Position numbers and translations under genes: made by a program
Shown: piece by piece, positions 54,318-63,281 of the stretch
Layout of the letters: each line of letters begins with the position of its first letter
Numbering within the stretch: position 1 is the stretch's first letter
NCBI GenBank assembly: GCA_913041535.1
Contig: CAJWJK010000001.1
Coordinates: 124,001-188,000, forward strand
Source of the DNA: an uncultured Alphaproteobacteria bacterium
GTDB taxonomy: Bacteria > Pseudomonadota > Alphaproteobacteria > VGEJ01
Length of the DNA: 64,000 nucleotides
Direction: 5' to 3'
The notes under the pieces: generated by a model
Databases searched by the model: none
Told to the model about the DNA's origin: nothing
The model's input: only the letters and a program-made list of their open reading frames with translations

Positions 54318-54689
54318 TCAATCTCCATGAGCTGCTGCCAATTTCTGGGAGTCGTCAAAAACAATGAATTCTTTCTGCAGTCCATCTTCCACGAGAAACA
54401 TATGGACACCATGGGCATTTAAATTATCGGCCGTGTAATGTACATAAACGTGTACACGGCTTTCCTCCGCAACGACATGTAAGACTTCTAGTTTAAAGTT
54501 TGGAAAATCACTTTCTAAATGCGCTAGAAAGTGATCTCTAAACTCGTCAAATCCTTTGTACTCACCTGACCGTTTGTGGTTTCCGTTAACCTTAAACAAT
54601 GCGTTTTTGTGGTTTATCTCTTTTAGACCGACTAAATTCCCTTCAGCAAACATCCGATATCCACTTAGAACAATTTCTTTTGGGGTCAT
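54318..54689 (-). CDS. SnoaL/NTF2-like protein
   Basis: A 123-aa protein with the alpha+beta cone pattern: TPKEIVLSGYRMFAEGNLVGLKEI, then a DEFRDHFLAHLESDFPNFKLEVLHVVAEESRVHVYVHYTAD strand series. Such domains are found in polyketide cyclases, dehydratases and steroid isomerases and as stand-alone small-molecule binders. Substrate and partners are unknown. Confidence 0.82.
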   Translation of the reverse strand: MTPKEIVLSGYRMFAEGNLVGLKEINHKNALFKVNGNHKRSGEYKGFDEFRDHFLAHLESDFPNFKLEVLHVVAEESRVHVYVHYTADNLNAHGVHMFLVEDGLQKEFIVFDDSQKLAAAHGD

Positions 54690-54838
54690 GGCTGGGTTCT
54701 TCCCTTTTCTGAGGTCATGGTTGGAACTCCACGGGTGTTCTTTTAACCAATCTGGTAACCATTTGTGTGCGAGAGATGGAAGTTATATAGCGAGTCAAAT
54801 GAATGGTGAGTCTTTTTCTGTCAAAATTTAGTTATCTT

Positions 54839-55159
54839 CTATGCGTTTACCCAATCCCTTATGTCCCATGGCTCATAAAGTGTCCATATATAATCAGTGG
54901 TCGAATTTTCCCTTAATGAGTGAATATCTTGGCGCTCAGCTTCCTCTATGAAGGATTGAAATACGGTTTCGCTGGGAAATTCAACTACAATCATATAGTC
55001 ACGCATTACTTCCCCATGTAAATTGCGAACGGGGTTCCATCCGGAGGATACGACCCTTCCTCCCAAGCCATATATGATCTTTCCCGCTTTTATAGAATAT
55101 TGCCGATAATTCGCCTCCTTGCCTTCAATGATATTAAAAACGTTTAGAGCATAAATCAC
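54839..55159 (-). CDS. DUF1330-like small protein
   Basis: A 106-aa alpha/beta-barrel (ferredoxin-like) protein resembling DUF1330: MIYALNVFNIIEGKEANYRQYS, DYMIVVEFPSETVFQSFIEEAE. Members are often found beside oxidoreductases, perhaps as dimeric monooxygenase-like enzymes or stress proteins. Function unknown. It lies downstream of the TauD-like gene on the same strand, with a 125-bp gap. Confidence 0.75.
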   Translation of the reverse strand: MIYALNVFNIIEGKEANYRQYSIKAGKIIYGLGGRVVSSGWNPVRNLHGEVMRDYMIVVEFPSETVFQSFIEEAERQDIHSLRENSTTDYIWTLYEPWDIRDWVNA

Positions 55160-55284
55160 GTGACATCTCCATTTCTAGCGTTGTGATCCCTAAACTCGAA
55201 AAAACGAGCGGAGAGCTAATTTAGCATGTGAAATGATACTATGGAGCTGAAAATGCGAATGCATCCTAGCAGGTAAGGCGAATG

Positions 55285-56394
55285 TCAATCCCTGCTGTGG
55301 GAGGAGCCTAAAAAACTACTATTATTTGAGATAGCTCCATCGTCACGCCGAAGGCGTGAACTCTTATGGCGGCCGGATGATAGATCTTCTGCGGTCCAGC
55401 CGAGTTTACCATGATACCCGATACCATAACGAACGATAGCCTCATCGGAAAAGGTACGAAATTCTGGCACATTAAGCCAAACTCGTATAAGAAGTCGTTT
55501 ATGTTTTTCTACTGTTTCTGGGTTGTGTGCGTCACGTCCATGCAAAACTGTGTAGTTATTGCAGAATTGTATATCCCCTTTAACATAAGAAAGTGACAGG
55601 CGAATCCTTTCGGCAATCGTGTCTATTAGCTGGAAAGCTTCTTCATCTCCCGCCGAGAGAGGAGCTTTTTTTGCTACATTGGGTGCGGACATCCATACGC
55701 GATTATAGCGGCACGACAAATTACCGTTGGCGAGGCTGAAAACCGGTACCCGATAACCAGATGTCGCTGTTTCCCCCGCTTTATGTTCGTCCATACGATC
55801 CCATTCATATCCTTTAAACAGCCGGGGCAATAAATCGGGACGGCATTTTAATATCTCGTTGTAGATGGATGCAGAGCTGGCGAGATAACTTCGTGGTTTG
55901 TCAGAGGCCTGTCGAACACAAAGAAGAGTTACAATATCCATCAAATCCACGTGCAGGTGTGACGTGCGGGGCAACCCCACCCCGCGGTTACCCTGATTGG
56001 GTTTAAGAGCTCCGTCAGTAACATAGTGAATCAGTCCACCATCACTATTTTGGGTTATTCCCATGCCGATATGGCAGCACAGCCCGTAATACATTATTGC
56101 GAGTTCTTTAATATCGTGGCTTTCTACGGGGAAACCCCGAAGCAAAGAAAACCCTCGCCCATTTCGCAAATCATCCCCAATCGATTTCAAGGTTGCCGTC
56201 AATGTGGGCAAAGGGAAAGTGTCTGGTCGTAACTCTGTTATATCCAGACCGGTTCGTTTTACTCCGTATAACGCCTGTGTCAAATTCGCGATTTGGTTTG
56301 GTTCCAGTTGATATTCCCAAGATCTATCGGTGTCAAAGTCTGTACCGTACCAGCTACTAGGATCGTCAATAGGTTCAAATATATGTTGGATCAC
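55285..56394 (-). CDS. TauD/TfdA-family Fe(II)/2-oxoglutarate dioxygenase
   Basis: A 369-aa dioxygenase. The metal triad is His148-x-Asp150 in SHLHVDLMD with distal His285 in YTVLHGRDAHN, and Arg304 in LLIRVWLN likely binds 2-oxoglutarate. It is longer at the N-terminus than classical TauD (about 280 aa). The family hydroxylates small molecules such as taurine, trimethyllysine or gamma-butyrobetaine; substrate unknown here. A 17-bp palindrome and a G8 run lie in the promoter region. Confidence 0.88.
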   Translation of the reverse strand: MIQHIFEPIDDPSSWYGTDFDTDRSWEYQLEPNQIANLTQALYGVKRTGLDITELRPDTFPLPTLTATLKSIGDDLRNGRGFSLLRGFPVESHDIKELAIMYYGLCCHIGMGITQNSDGGLIHYVTDGALKPNQGNRGVGLPRTSHLHVDLMDIVTLLCVRQASDKPRSYLASSASIYNEILKCRPDLLPRLFKGYEWDRMDEHKAGETATSGYRVPVFSLANGNLSCRYNRVWMSAPNVAKKAPLSAGDEEAFQLIDTIAERIRLSLSYVKGDIQFCNNYTVLHGRDAHNPETVEKHKRLLIRVWLNVPEFRTFSDEAIVRYGIGYHGKLGWTAEDLSSGRHKSSRLRRDDGAISNNSSFLGSSHSRD

Positions 56395-56476
56395 AGCTTT
56401 GCCTAAAATATCCGTGCACGATTCAACAGAATTCGTTGGGAAATGCGCCTTAGCACAATGGAAGTAGCAGCTTGTA

Positions 56477-56493
56477 CCAAGTTACAAACTTGG
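56477..56493. promoter_or_regulatory. Perfect palindrome CCAAGTT-ACA-AACTTGG upstream of the TauD-like gene
   Basis: Two 7-bp arms separated by three bases, about 83 bp upstream of the minus-strand start at 56394 and directly followed by eight G. The size fits an operator for a dimeric regulator. No regulator gene is adjacent. Confidence 0.45.
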
Positions 56494-56590
56494 GGGGGGT
56501 GTTAGATAAACCAGATTTAGAATCCTATTTATTTATGTGATTACGTTTTAACACACACTAATACGTTTTTGAATGTGCGTCGAAACAGCG

Positions 56591-57496
56591 TTAACTGGCG
56601 TTCTCCTCGATTGATTCAACGAAACCTTCAATTAGCCCATCTGGTGCGGTGACAACATGCTCCGGACCAGGAAATTTCCCCTGTACAACATCATCAATAA
56701 AGGCACGAAATCCACCAATTCTTTGCACCTGCATTTCCTCTTTCATCTTGTACAGAGAACAGTACTGTTTGGAGTGTCGTGGATAGGGCGGTGGATTGTT
56801 GCCCAGAATATCTTCAGCAAAAAGGAACTGTATGTCTCCTCCACTACCAGCACCTATTGATGAGGTTAATAGGGTGGTCCGCTTACTGATTACAGCAAGA
56901 AGTTCCTCAGGAATGACTTCCACTTCAACAGCGTAGGCACCTGCGTTTTCAATGGCTTTAATTTCTCTATAAATCCATTTTGCCTCATCAAGAGTTTTGC
57001 CGACGGCGCGCAAGCCACCGGTCCAAGTGCTCTTTCTTGGAACTAAACCTGCATGGCCCTGCACCGGCACACCGGCTTCGGTCGCCGCATGGATGAAGCG
57101 CGGACTCCATTGACACATAATAGCGTCAGCGCCAATAGCCATTGCTTTATATGCTATACGGATAGCTTCTGTTTCACTTGCAGCAGCTACAAGGGGAACC
57201 GAAAACGCCATGAAAGTTTTGGGTGCAGCACCTCTGATTGCAACCGCTGGTTCCGGGTGTTCGGGATCAAAACGCACTTTCATTGTATCTATTCCAGCCT
57301 CTTCGGCCGCTGCAGCTTCTTCTGGGGAAAAAGGTACAGTCTCCGTGAGGACTCTAATACCTTTGTTGTCACGGAGGTCCTTCACCGTGAAATTTCGTGT
57401 ACCGTACGAACCCCCAAGGGTCATAATTCTTTTGAGTCCTGAATTTACTGCGTTTCTCGGTGGAATTGATCCATCGCCCGTCGCATGGCTTGCCAT
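56591..57496 (-). CDS. PanB-like ketopantoate hydroxymethyltransferase family protein
   Basis: A 301-aa TIM-barrel protein. The central motif VQGHAGLVPRKSTWTGGLRAVGKTLDEA and SIGAGSGGDIQFLFAEDILG resemble PanB. True PanB (about 260-270 aa) makes ketopantoate from 2-oxoisovalerate and methylene-THF, using a VPVCGHLGLTPQ-type motif and metal-binding Asp residues. Here Asp is replaced in places, and the N-terminus is extended. With no panC nearby, it is more likely a PanB-like aldolase acting on another keto acid (inference). It stands between the TauD-like and PhyH genes. Confidence 0.78.
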   Translation of the reverse strand: MASHATGDGSIPPRNAVNSGLKRIMTLGGSYGTRNFTVKDLRDNKGIRVLTETVPFSPEEAAAAEEAGIDTMKVRFDPEHPEPAVAIRGAAPKTFMAFSVPLVAAASETEAIRIAYKAMAIGADAIMCQWSPRFIHAATEAGVPVQGHAGLVPRKSTWTGGLRAVGKTLDEAKWIYREIKAIENAGAYAVEVEVIPEELLAVISKRTTLLTSSIGAGSGGDIQFLFAEDILGNNPPPYPRHSKQYCSLYKMKEEMQVQRIGGFRAFIDDVVQGKFPGPEHVVTAPDGLIEGFVESIEENAS

Positions 57497-57601
57497 AAAA
57501 CCCCCATTCTTCCTATTTTAATTTCTAATGAAACTGATCAGCTATCCCAAGTGTTATGCACAGAAGGATTTAATGGTTCACTGAAAATAATCTACCGTAA
57601 T

Positions 57602-58360
57602 TCAACTACGAATTATGAAATCATTTGTGCCGGACTCATCAACGCCACTCATCAGGAACAATGTACGGTCCTCATGGTCGAGCTTAAATTTCTTTTTCTG
57701 TCTAGCTGCAAGTTTGCGGTCAAATGTTGAAGAAGTTGGCATAAATCTCATGGTCATACCCCGTCTGGGATGCGGAGAGGTGTTAGGTTCAGAGCCATGA
57801 ATTATGTATACATCATGCAAGGCCATTTCTCCTGCTTTAAGACAAAGGGAGAATGCTTTTGTCTCATCAAACTCGGACGAAGATAACTCCTGATTCAAAG
57901 TATAGTGTTTGGTATTATTAGTATAGTGACTTTTGGTGCGCCTACTTTTATGTGAACCAGGGATATACTTTAGACATCCATTTTCTTCATTTGTGTCATC
58001 AATAGCTATCCACGCTGTACATGTAGCTAGAGGTCTTATCGGCCAGTATTGACCATCCTGATGCCATGGTGTGGCTTTGCCGTTTATCTCTGGTTTTGCA
58101 AAAAAACTTTGATTCCATATTGCCACGTTGGGCCCAATTAATTGCTTTACACAACCTAATATATCGGGGTTTTTGGCGTACTTTAAAAAATTTAATTCGT
58201 ATTTTAAAAGAGTAGGACAGTAGTCTCGGAACTCTGGGTGAGACAGTAATAGGGCATTGTAATAATGCTTGATTTCATTGAGGGTTTTTTCTGGTAATTT
58301 ATAGTCAATAACTACAAACCCATTTTCATAATAATCATTAACCTGGGACGTTGAAAGCAT
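57602..58360 (-). CDS. Phytanoyl-CoA dioxygenase (PhyH) family protein
   Basis: A 252-aa Fe(II)/2-oxoglutarate oxygenase. The HxD motif is His100-Gln-Asp102 in TPWHQDGQYW, the distal His is His188 in YIIHGSEPN, and Arg200 in HPRRGMTMRF binds the cosubstrate. IPGSHKSR is a family mark. Members hydroxylate acyl-CoAs, ectoine, mitomycin-type and other substrates; the one here is unknown. The long upstream region 58361-58857 is divergent with the zinc-ribbon gene. Confidence 0.9.
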   Translation of the reverse strand: MLSTSQVNDYYENGFVVIDYKLPEKTLNEIKHYYNALLLSHPEFRDYCPTLLKYELNFLKYAKNPDILGCVKQLIGPNVAIWNQSFFAKPEINGKATPWHQDGQYWPIRPLATCTAWIAIDDTNEENGCLKYIPGSHKSRRTKSHYTNNTKHYTLNQELSSSEFDETKAFSLCLKAGEMALHDVYIIHGSEPNTSPHPRRGMTMRFMPTSSTFDRKLAARQKKKFKLDHEDRTLFLMSGVDESGTNDFIIRS

Positions 58361-58857
58361 GACTCTCGTCCAAATTAGTAGTTGTCAGTGTGCAATAATA
58401 ATTTTAGGAACTAACGTGTAATTTATCGATGATGAACCTGCCAACGGGTTGTATTTACAGAATCACTAAATAAAAAATACCAAGAAATAGTGTGGAAGAT
58501 ATATAGAATCTATCTGTATCAGTAGGGGTTACGGAACTATTATACCCCAATCACGACGATACATTAGCAGTATATCCTAAACGGATATAAACGTTAACTG
58601 TGTTTACCATGCAAATGGTAGACTGCATAAATATGGAGGATTTCGGGGTGCTGTATTAGTAGAGGTTGATTCGAAATTTAATTCTATCGTTAAACGTTCA
58701 GCGCAATATTGTAAACAGATAAAGACTATTGTTGTTTCTCACTGGCGTATTTCGGACAAGCCCTAAGCCCATAGATGGTGCTAGTTGATTGTGTGCATGA
58801 TAATACATTACGATTATAAGCTGGGATGCGTGAATAGTGGTATTTTGGGAGGGTTAA
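58361..58857. promoter_or_regulatory. 497-bp AT-rich divergent intergenic region
   Basis: The longest stretch without a gene. It is AT-rich and contains an inverted repeat TATATCC-taaac-GGATATA (58571-58589) and shorter palindromes such as CAACGGGTTG. It must contain the promoters for PhyH (minus) and the zinc-ribbon gene (plus). I saw no tRNA or riboswitch pattern. Confidence 0.5.
58571..58589. promoter_or_regulatory. 7-bp inverted repeat, candidate operator
   Basis: TATATCC and GGATATA flank five bases (TAAAC). It lies between divergent genes and so could be a regulator-binding site. Chance occurrence in AT-rich DNA is possible. Confidence 0.35.
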
Positions 58858-59049
58858 ATGGCAACATACGAGTGTTCTGAGTGTGGTATGGGTGTAAATG
58901 CTACGTGTGCCAAGTGTGATGCGCCCTTATTGGACGATATTCTGAAACTTGGTGATGGATCAGAGGTGAAAATTTCTAGGTGCCCCAACGATCACGGTAA
59001 GATCAAGTCACCAATGTGTTGCGGATCCGATATGACGTGCTCGGTGTGA
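58858..59049 (+). CDS. Small zinc-ribbon protein
   Basis: A 63-aa protein. Paired Cys motifs YECSECGMGVN, CAKCDAP, then RCPNDHG and MCCGSDM could bind zinc in one or two ribbons. A good ribosome site (GGGAGGG) precedes the ATG. No named family is recognised. It is 22 bp upstream of a deazaflavin-type nitroreductase gene, so it may be its partner. Confidence 0.72.
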   Translation: MATYECSECGMGVNATCAKCDAPLLDDILKLGDGSEVKISRCPNDHGKIKSPMCCGSDMTCSV

Positions 59050-59071
59050 GCGCGGTAAACATGGTGATGGG

Positions 59072-59506
59072 ATGAGGACTTTTATTCCTCCAGCGATTGA
59101 CTGGGTTCGTGCGCAAGTAGAGCTTTACGAAAGCAGTGGAGGGTTACAGGGTGTTACCCTTAAAGATACTGGATTGCCGTGTATCATTGTCACTCATGTA
59201 GGAAATAAAACGGACGCAATCCGGAAGATTCCGGTGATGAGGGTCAAAGTAGACAGTGGCTACGTTTTGGTTGGCTCTTATGGGGGCAGGCCCCGCAACC
59301 CTGTATGGGTATATAACCTGAGGGCTAACTCGGAGGTGGAGATTCGCGATAGGGAAGACGTGAGTAAGATGCGTGTGCGTGAAGTGGTGGAAGACCCAGA
59401 GCGAGAGATTTTGTGGTTGGAGGCTGTTAAGGCATATCCTCCTTACCAGGAGTATCAGAATAAAACAGACCGAAAAATTCCGGTTTTTATTGCGGAGCCT
59501 TGTTAA
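59072..59506 (+). CDS. Nitroreductase family deazaflavin-dependent oxidoreductase
   Basis: A 144-aa split-barrel protein resembling the mycobacterial Ddn/DUF385 family. Features are LPCIIVTHVGNKTDAIRKIPVM, VLVGSYGGRPRNPVWVYNLRAN and the C-terminal YPPYQEYQNKTDRKIPVF. Members use F420 in actinobacteria. No F420 biosynthesis gene lies in the window, so the cofactor here is uncertain. It follows the zinc-ribbon gene in the same direction. Confidence 0.87.
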   Translation: MRTFIPPAIDWVRAQVELYESSGGLQGVTLKDTGLPCIIVTHVGNKTDAIRKIPVMRVKVDSGYVLVGSYGGRPRNPVWVYNLRANSEVEIRDREDVSKMRVREVVEDPEREILWLEAVKAYPPYQEYQNKTDRKIPVFIAEPC

Positions 59507-59627
59507 CGCTGTTACCTAAATTAAACATTGGGTCATTAGGCAAGTTTAGAGACTACAGCTGTTGCTGGGGATTTCCAAAGCACCTTGCAACTGAGTGGCA
59601 TGAGATCAGATGGTGAATACGTGGCAG

Positions 59628-60464
59628 TCAGTCTTCGGACGGCACTTCGCCTTGGCACATTAGTCTATGCAATATGCGTGTTTGTGCTTCATGGTCGGCG
59701 ACCGCCGCGTGCAAAGAACATCTGTTGTCCCACATCAACAAGTCGCCCGGAGACCAGCGGTGACGATACATGGTATGTAGCTTTTGGGAATGTTCATATA
59801 AAAAGCTAATTAATGCATTTCCCTCTTCCCTGCTCATTCCCGACGCTTCTACGCAGCGCATGGGCATTGTAATGTACAGTGATTTTCGGCGAGTTACGGG
59901 GTTAGTCCGTACGGCAGGGTGCCAAACAGGATCTGGGACTTCTTCTGGTCGGTCAATGCCATAAACAACGTGCTTAAACTTCAGGCCTTTAAGCCAGCCT
60001 TTCATGACATCTGATAGGCTTTCATACGCAAGATACTGATTTAGAAAGACAGTATCGCCGCCATGTTTTGGGACCTTTGCTGCGTTAAGCGATGAATATG
60101 AGGGTGGCTTGGCGACAAAACACGTATCCGTATGAAATGGACCAGATAAAATCTCTCCACGACCACCTCGCTTTTTTGCTAATTGAATTTCGGGCCATTC
60201 CGGGTGGCAATCAAATCCCGGAGTGGTCATAAGAGGTCCAAAACGTTTGAAAAATGCGATGTGCTCCTCTGGCTTTAAGTGTTGATTGGGTAAAACAGCA
60301 ACACAGAATTCTGAAACCAGCTTACCGACGATTTTAATGTGCTTCTCTGTCATATCACAGATTGGAATACCTGTTATCGATACCCCGGTACGTCCAGTCA
60401 TGATCTCAACGTGCAATTGCAAACGCTTGGCCGACTCAATTAGAGGATTATCCATAATGATCAT
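59628..60464 (-). CDS. TauD/TfdA-family taurine dioxygenase-like protein
   Basis: A 278-aa Fe(II)/2-oxoglutarate dioxygenase of classical TauD length. The iron ligands are His111 and Asp113 in GPFHTDTCF and His252 in DNRCSLHAAV, and the 2-oxoglutarate Arg is in QTRILHRL. A typical start segment is FGPLMTTPGF. Unlike the 55.3-kb gene it matches the short TauD/TfdA class. An alternative start ATG lies at 60455. Substrate unknown. Confidence 0.9.
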   Translation of the reverse strand: MIIMDNPLIESAKRLQLHVEIMTGRTGVSITGIPICDMTEKHIKIVGKLVSEFCVAVLPNQHLKPEEHIAFFKRFGPLMTTPGFDCHPEWPEIQLAKKRGGRGEILSGPFHTDTCFVAKPPSYSSLNAAKVPKHGGDTVFLNQYLAYESLSDVMKGWLKGLKFKHVVYGIDRPEEVPDPVWHPAVRTNPVTRRKSLYITMPMRCVEASGMSREEGNALISFLYEHSQKLHTMYRHRWSPGDLLMWDNRCSLHAAVADHEAQTRILHRLMCQGEVPSED

Positions 60465-60508
60465 CCATGGAGTGATGTCGCAGCAGTATTTGCACCTGAA
60501 TCATTAGC

Positions 60509-61867
60509 TCAATCAGAACACTTTTTGCGCATTGTAACAAATTCTTCTGCTGCTGTTGGATGAATGCCGATTGTGGCGTCAAATTCAGCTTTTGTTGCAC
60601 CCATTTTCACAGCGATTGCGATTCCCTGGATTATCTCTGCCGCATCGGCCCCAGCCATATGCACACCAACGACACGCTGACTCTGGCGGGCAACTACTAT
60701 TTTCATCATAGTTTTTTCGTCACGGCCAGTCATGGTGTGTTTCAGTGGGCGAAATGTGGATAGATAAACGTCAATATTGCCAAACTCTTTCCTCGCCCAA
60801 TCCTCGGTCATTCCAACGCTTCCAACGGTCGGGTCCGAAAATACTGCTGAAGCAACATTTATGTGATCCATTCGGCGCGGACAGTTTCCATAGGTTGTTT
60901 CGGCAAAACATAAACCTTCGTTTAGAGCTACTGGGGTCAGGTTAATGCGATCGGTCACGTCACCAACAGCATAAACACTTTGGACAGAACTGCGGGACCA
61001 CTCATCTACAATGACCGCTCCTCTGTCATTTAGGTGAATTCCGGCTAGTTCAAGACCAAGATTAGCTGTGTTAGGTTTGCGCCCCGTAGCATACAACACG
61101 ACGTCAGTAGTTATAGTATTATCGTTAGTGAGTGCGACGTTTAGGTGGTCGTTACTATTTTGTATCTTGGACACCTCGCAGTTCAGGCGGATTTCAACAC
61201 CTTTCTTTATCATCTCCTGGTAGACAAATTTCTGGATATCTTTATCGAATCCTCGCAGTATCATTGACCCACGGTAGAGCTGCACCACGTTGGCTCCTAA
61301 TCCATTAAAAATACTAGCAAATTCGCAAGCAATATACCCGCCACCAACGATCACTATCTGTTTAGGAAGAGAGCGTAAATGGAAAACTTCGTTAGAAGTA
61401 ACCGCATTTTCGATACCTGGGATCTTTGGAAGGCTTGGCACACCACCAGTAGCAATGAGGATGTTCTGCGTGCGCACCTGCGTACCGTCATTCATCTGCA
61501 CTGTATGTGCGTCTCGGATGGAACCATGGGATGAAAATAGATCTACACCGGCATCATGCAGTAAACCGATATAGAGTTGGTTGAGGCGGTCAATTTCTTT
61601 GTCTCGGTTGGAGATTAAAGTGCTCCAATCGAACGTAACCGATTCAACGTTCCATCCATAGGCGGATGCATTCTCAAACTCATCTTTGAAATGTGCACCG
61701 TAGACCATCAATTTCTTAGGTATGCAGCCGCGAATAACACAGGTGCCACCGACTCTGCTCTCTTCGCATATGCCAACTTTAGCGCCATGGGATGCAGCTA
61801 CTCTACTTGCACGGACCCCGCCTGATCCGGCGCCGAGAACAAAGAGGTCATAATCATAAGCGCTCAT
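60509..61867 (-). CDS. gor: Glutathione-disulfide reductase
   Basis: A flavoprotein of about 452 aa that reduces GSSG with NADPH. Marks are LFVLGAGSGGVRAS (FAD), the redox disulfide CVIRGC in GGTCVIRGCIPKKLMVYG, IVVGGGYIACEFASIF (NADPH), and the dimer-interface IGIHPTAAEEFVTMR. ATG 61867 with AAGG upstream is preferred over the TTG start in the track. It fits the thiol theme of the GFA gene. Confidence 0.94.
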   Translation of the reverse strand: MSAYDYDLFVLGAGSGGVRASRVAASHGAKVGICEESRVGGTCVIRGCIPKKLMVYGAHFKDEFENASAYGWNVESVTFDWSTLISNRDKEIDRLNQLYIGLLHDAGVDLFSSHGSIRDAHTVQMNDGTQVRTQNILIATGGVPSLPKIPGIENAVTSNEVFHLRSLPKQIVIVGGGYIACEFASIFNGLGANVVQLYRGSMILRGFDKDIQKFVYQEMIKKGVEIRLNCEVSKIQNSNDHLNVALTNDNTITTDVVLYATGRKPNTANLGLELAGIHLNDRGAVIVDEWSRSSVQSVYAVGDVTDRINLTPVALNEGLCFAETTYGNCPRRMDHINVASAVFSDPTVGSVGMTEDWARKEFGNIDVYLSTFRPLKHTMTGRDEKTMMKIVVARQSQRVVGVHMAGADAAEIIQGIAIAVKMGATKAEFDATIGIHPTAAEEFVTMRKKCSD

Positions 61868-61933
61868 AATTAGGCCCTTACTCAATTAAACATGTTGGTT
61901 AGAATTCAAATAGCATGGAGTAGTTATGTTAAC

Positions 61934-63154
61934 TTAAGCAGTTTTACTACTCCTTTCCGTTAGTGGGCGCTGGATTGCACGCTCGTTAATTGGCCAGTGT
62001 AGCAGTGCTGCCGTGATTCCAAGCATAATGGCAATCCACCAAGCCATATCGTATGTTCCTGTAGTGTCGTAGAGATAACCGCCTAACCAAACGCCTGTAA
62101 ACGATCCTAGCTGGTGGCTTAGGAATACGATGCCAAAAAGTATGCCCAAGTGGCGCATTCCAAATATTTGAGCAACTAAACCACTTGTTAGAGGCACTGT
62201 TCCTAACCATAGAATACCCATCACTGAAGCAAAAACCAAAGCGGAAGTAGTGCTAAGCGGCACAATCAAAAATACCGCAATTACGATTGCCCTCGCCAGA
62301 TAGATAAGGGCAAGCGTATTCTTCTTGCTGTATCGGCCACCGAGGTACCCACACAACAAGGATCCAATCACATTAAATAAACCAACTAGTGATAAAGCCC
62401 AAGCTCCAATGGAGGAATCGATGCCTGCGTCAACAAGAAATGCTGGGAGGTGGGCGCCGATAAACATTACTTGAAAGCCACATACATAAAAGCCAATAGT
62501 TAGGTAACGATAGCCTGAATGTTGAATGGCTTCGCGAAGCGCGTGACGGATATCAAGGTTTTCGAGTTGCGGATTTACTGTCTGTTTCTGATGGTTAGAA
62601 AGAGCAGCAGCCAGTGGCATCATCAGTAAAGAACAGGCACCAAGTATCAGAAGAGCTACGGACCATCCATATGTCTCAAAGAACAGTTGACCCGTCGGTA
62701 CCATTGCAAATTGGCCCAACGAACCAAGTGCTGTCGTGACACCAAAGGCTAGGCTTCGATGTTTCGATTGAACCAACTTTCCAACGGCTGCCAATACCAC
62801 TGTAAAGCTTGTTGCTGACAAGCCAATGCCAACGAGAAAACCTGCTCCAATGTGCATCTGTAAGGAGCTTGAACTCTCTGCCATCAAATACACGCCAAGT
62901 GCGTATATCAGGCTTCCGATTATAACAACGCGTGTCGAGCCATAACGGTCAGCAAAGGCTCCGGCGATGGGTTGGCAAAGACCCCACATGAGGTTTTGTA
63001 AAGCAAGCGCAAAGGCAAATACTTCTCGGCCCCATTCCAGTTCGAGGGAGATAGGTTGCAGAAATATCCCAAATGTTTGCCGAATTCCGACAGATAGCCA
63101 GGCTATAAGGCCAGCGCAAATTACGGCTATGAGGATTCGAGAAGAGGATGACAC
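61934..63154 (-). CDS. MFS transporter
   Basis: An inner-membrane protein of about 406 aa with twelve predicted transmembrane segments. The N-terminal SVGIRQTFGIFLQPISLE and GLCQPIAGAFADRYGSTRVVIIG are typical of the monocarboxylate/oxalate-formate antiporter branch. GTG at 63154 is a better-spaced start after GGAGT than the TTG at 63157. Substrate unknown. Confidence 0.86.
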   Translation of the reverse strand: MSSSSRILIAVICAGLIAWLSVGIRQTFGIFLQPISLELEWGREVFAFALALQNLMWGLCQPIAGAFADRYGSTRVVIIGSLIYALGVYLMAESSSSLQMHIGAGFLVGIGLSATSFTVVLAAVGKLVQSKHRSLAFGVTTALGSLGQFAMVPTGQLFFETYGWSVALLILGACSLLMMPLAAALSNHQKQTVNPQLENLDIRHALREAIQHSGYRYLTIGFYVCGFQVMFIGAHLPAFLVDAGIDSSIGAWALSLVGLFNVIGSLLCGYLGGRYSKKNTLALIYLARAIVIAVFLIVPLSTTSALVFASVMGILWLGTVPLTSGLVAQIFGMRHLGILFGIVFLSHQLGSFTGVWLGGYLYDTTGTYDMAWWIAIMLGITAALLHWPINERAIQRPLTERSSKTA

Positions 63155-63281
63155 CAACTTACTCCAAAACGATATAATTCTGTCGAGAAATTCTGTTCAA
63201 CATTGACTGCCACCACAGAGCCGTCAAGTCACCATGCTTCTTTATTGGAGCCTTCACCCAGAGTCGTGTCATACTACGGTT

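Noticed and set aside
54058-54321. 87-aa minus-strand ORF overlapping the CmcJ-type gene
   Set aside because: It lies mostly antisense to a gene with clear catalytic motifs. Its overlap with the NTF2-like start would be odd but not informative.
57485-57730. 81-aa plus-strand ORF between PanB-like and PhyH genes
   Set aside because: It overlaps both neighbours antisense and has no recognisable features.
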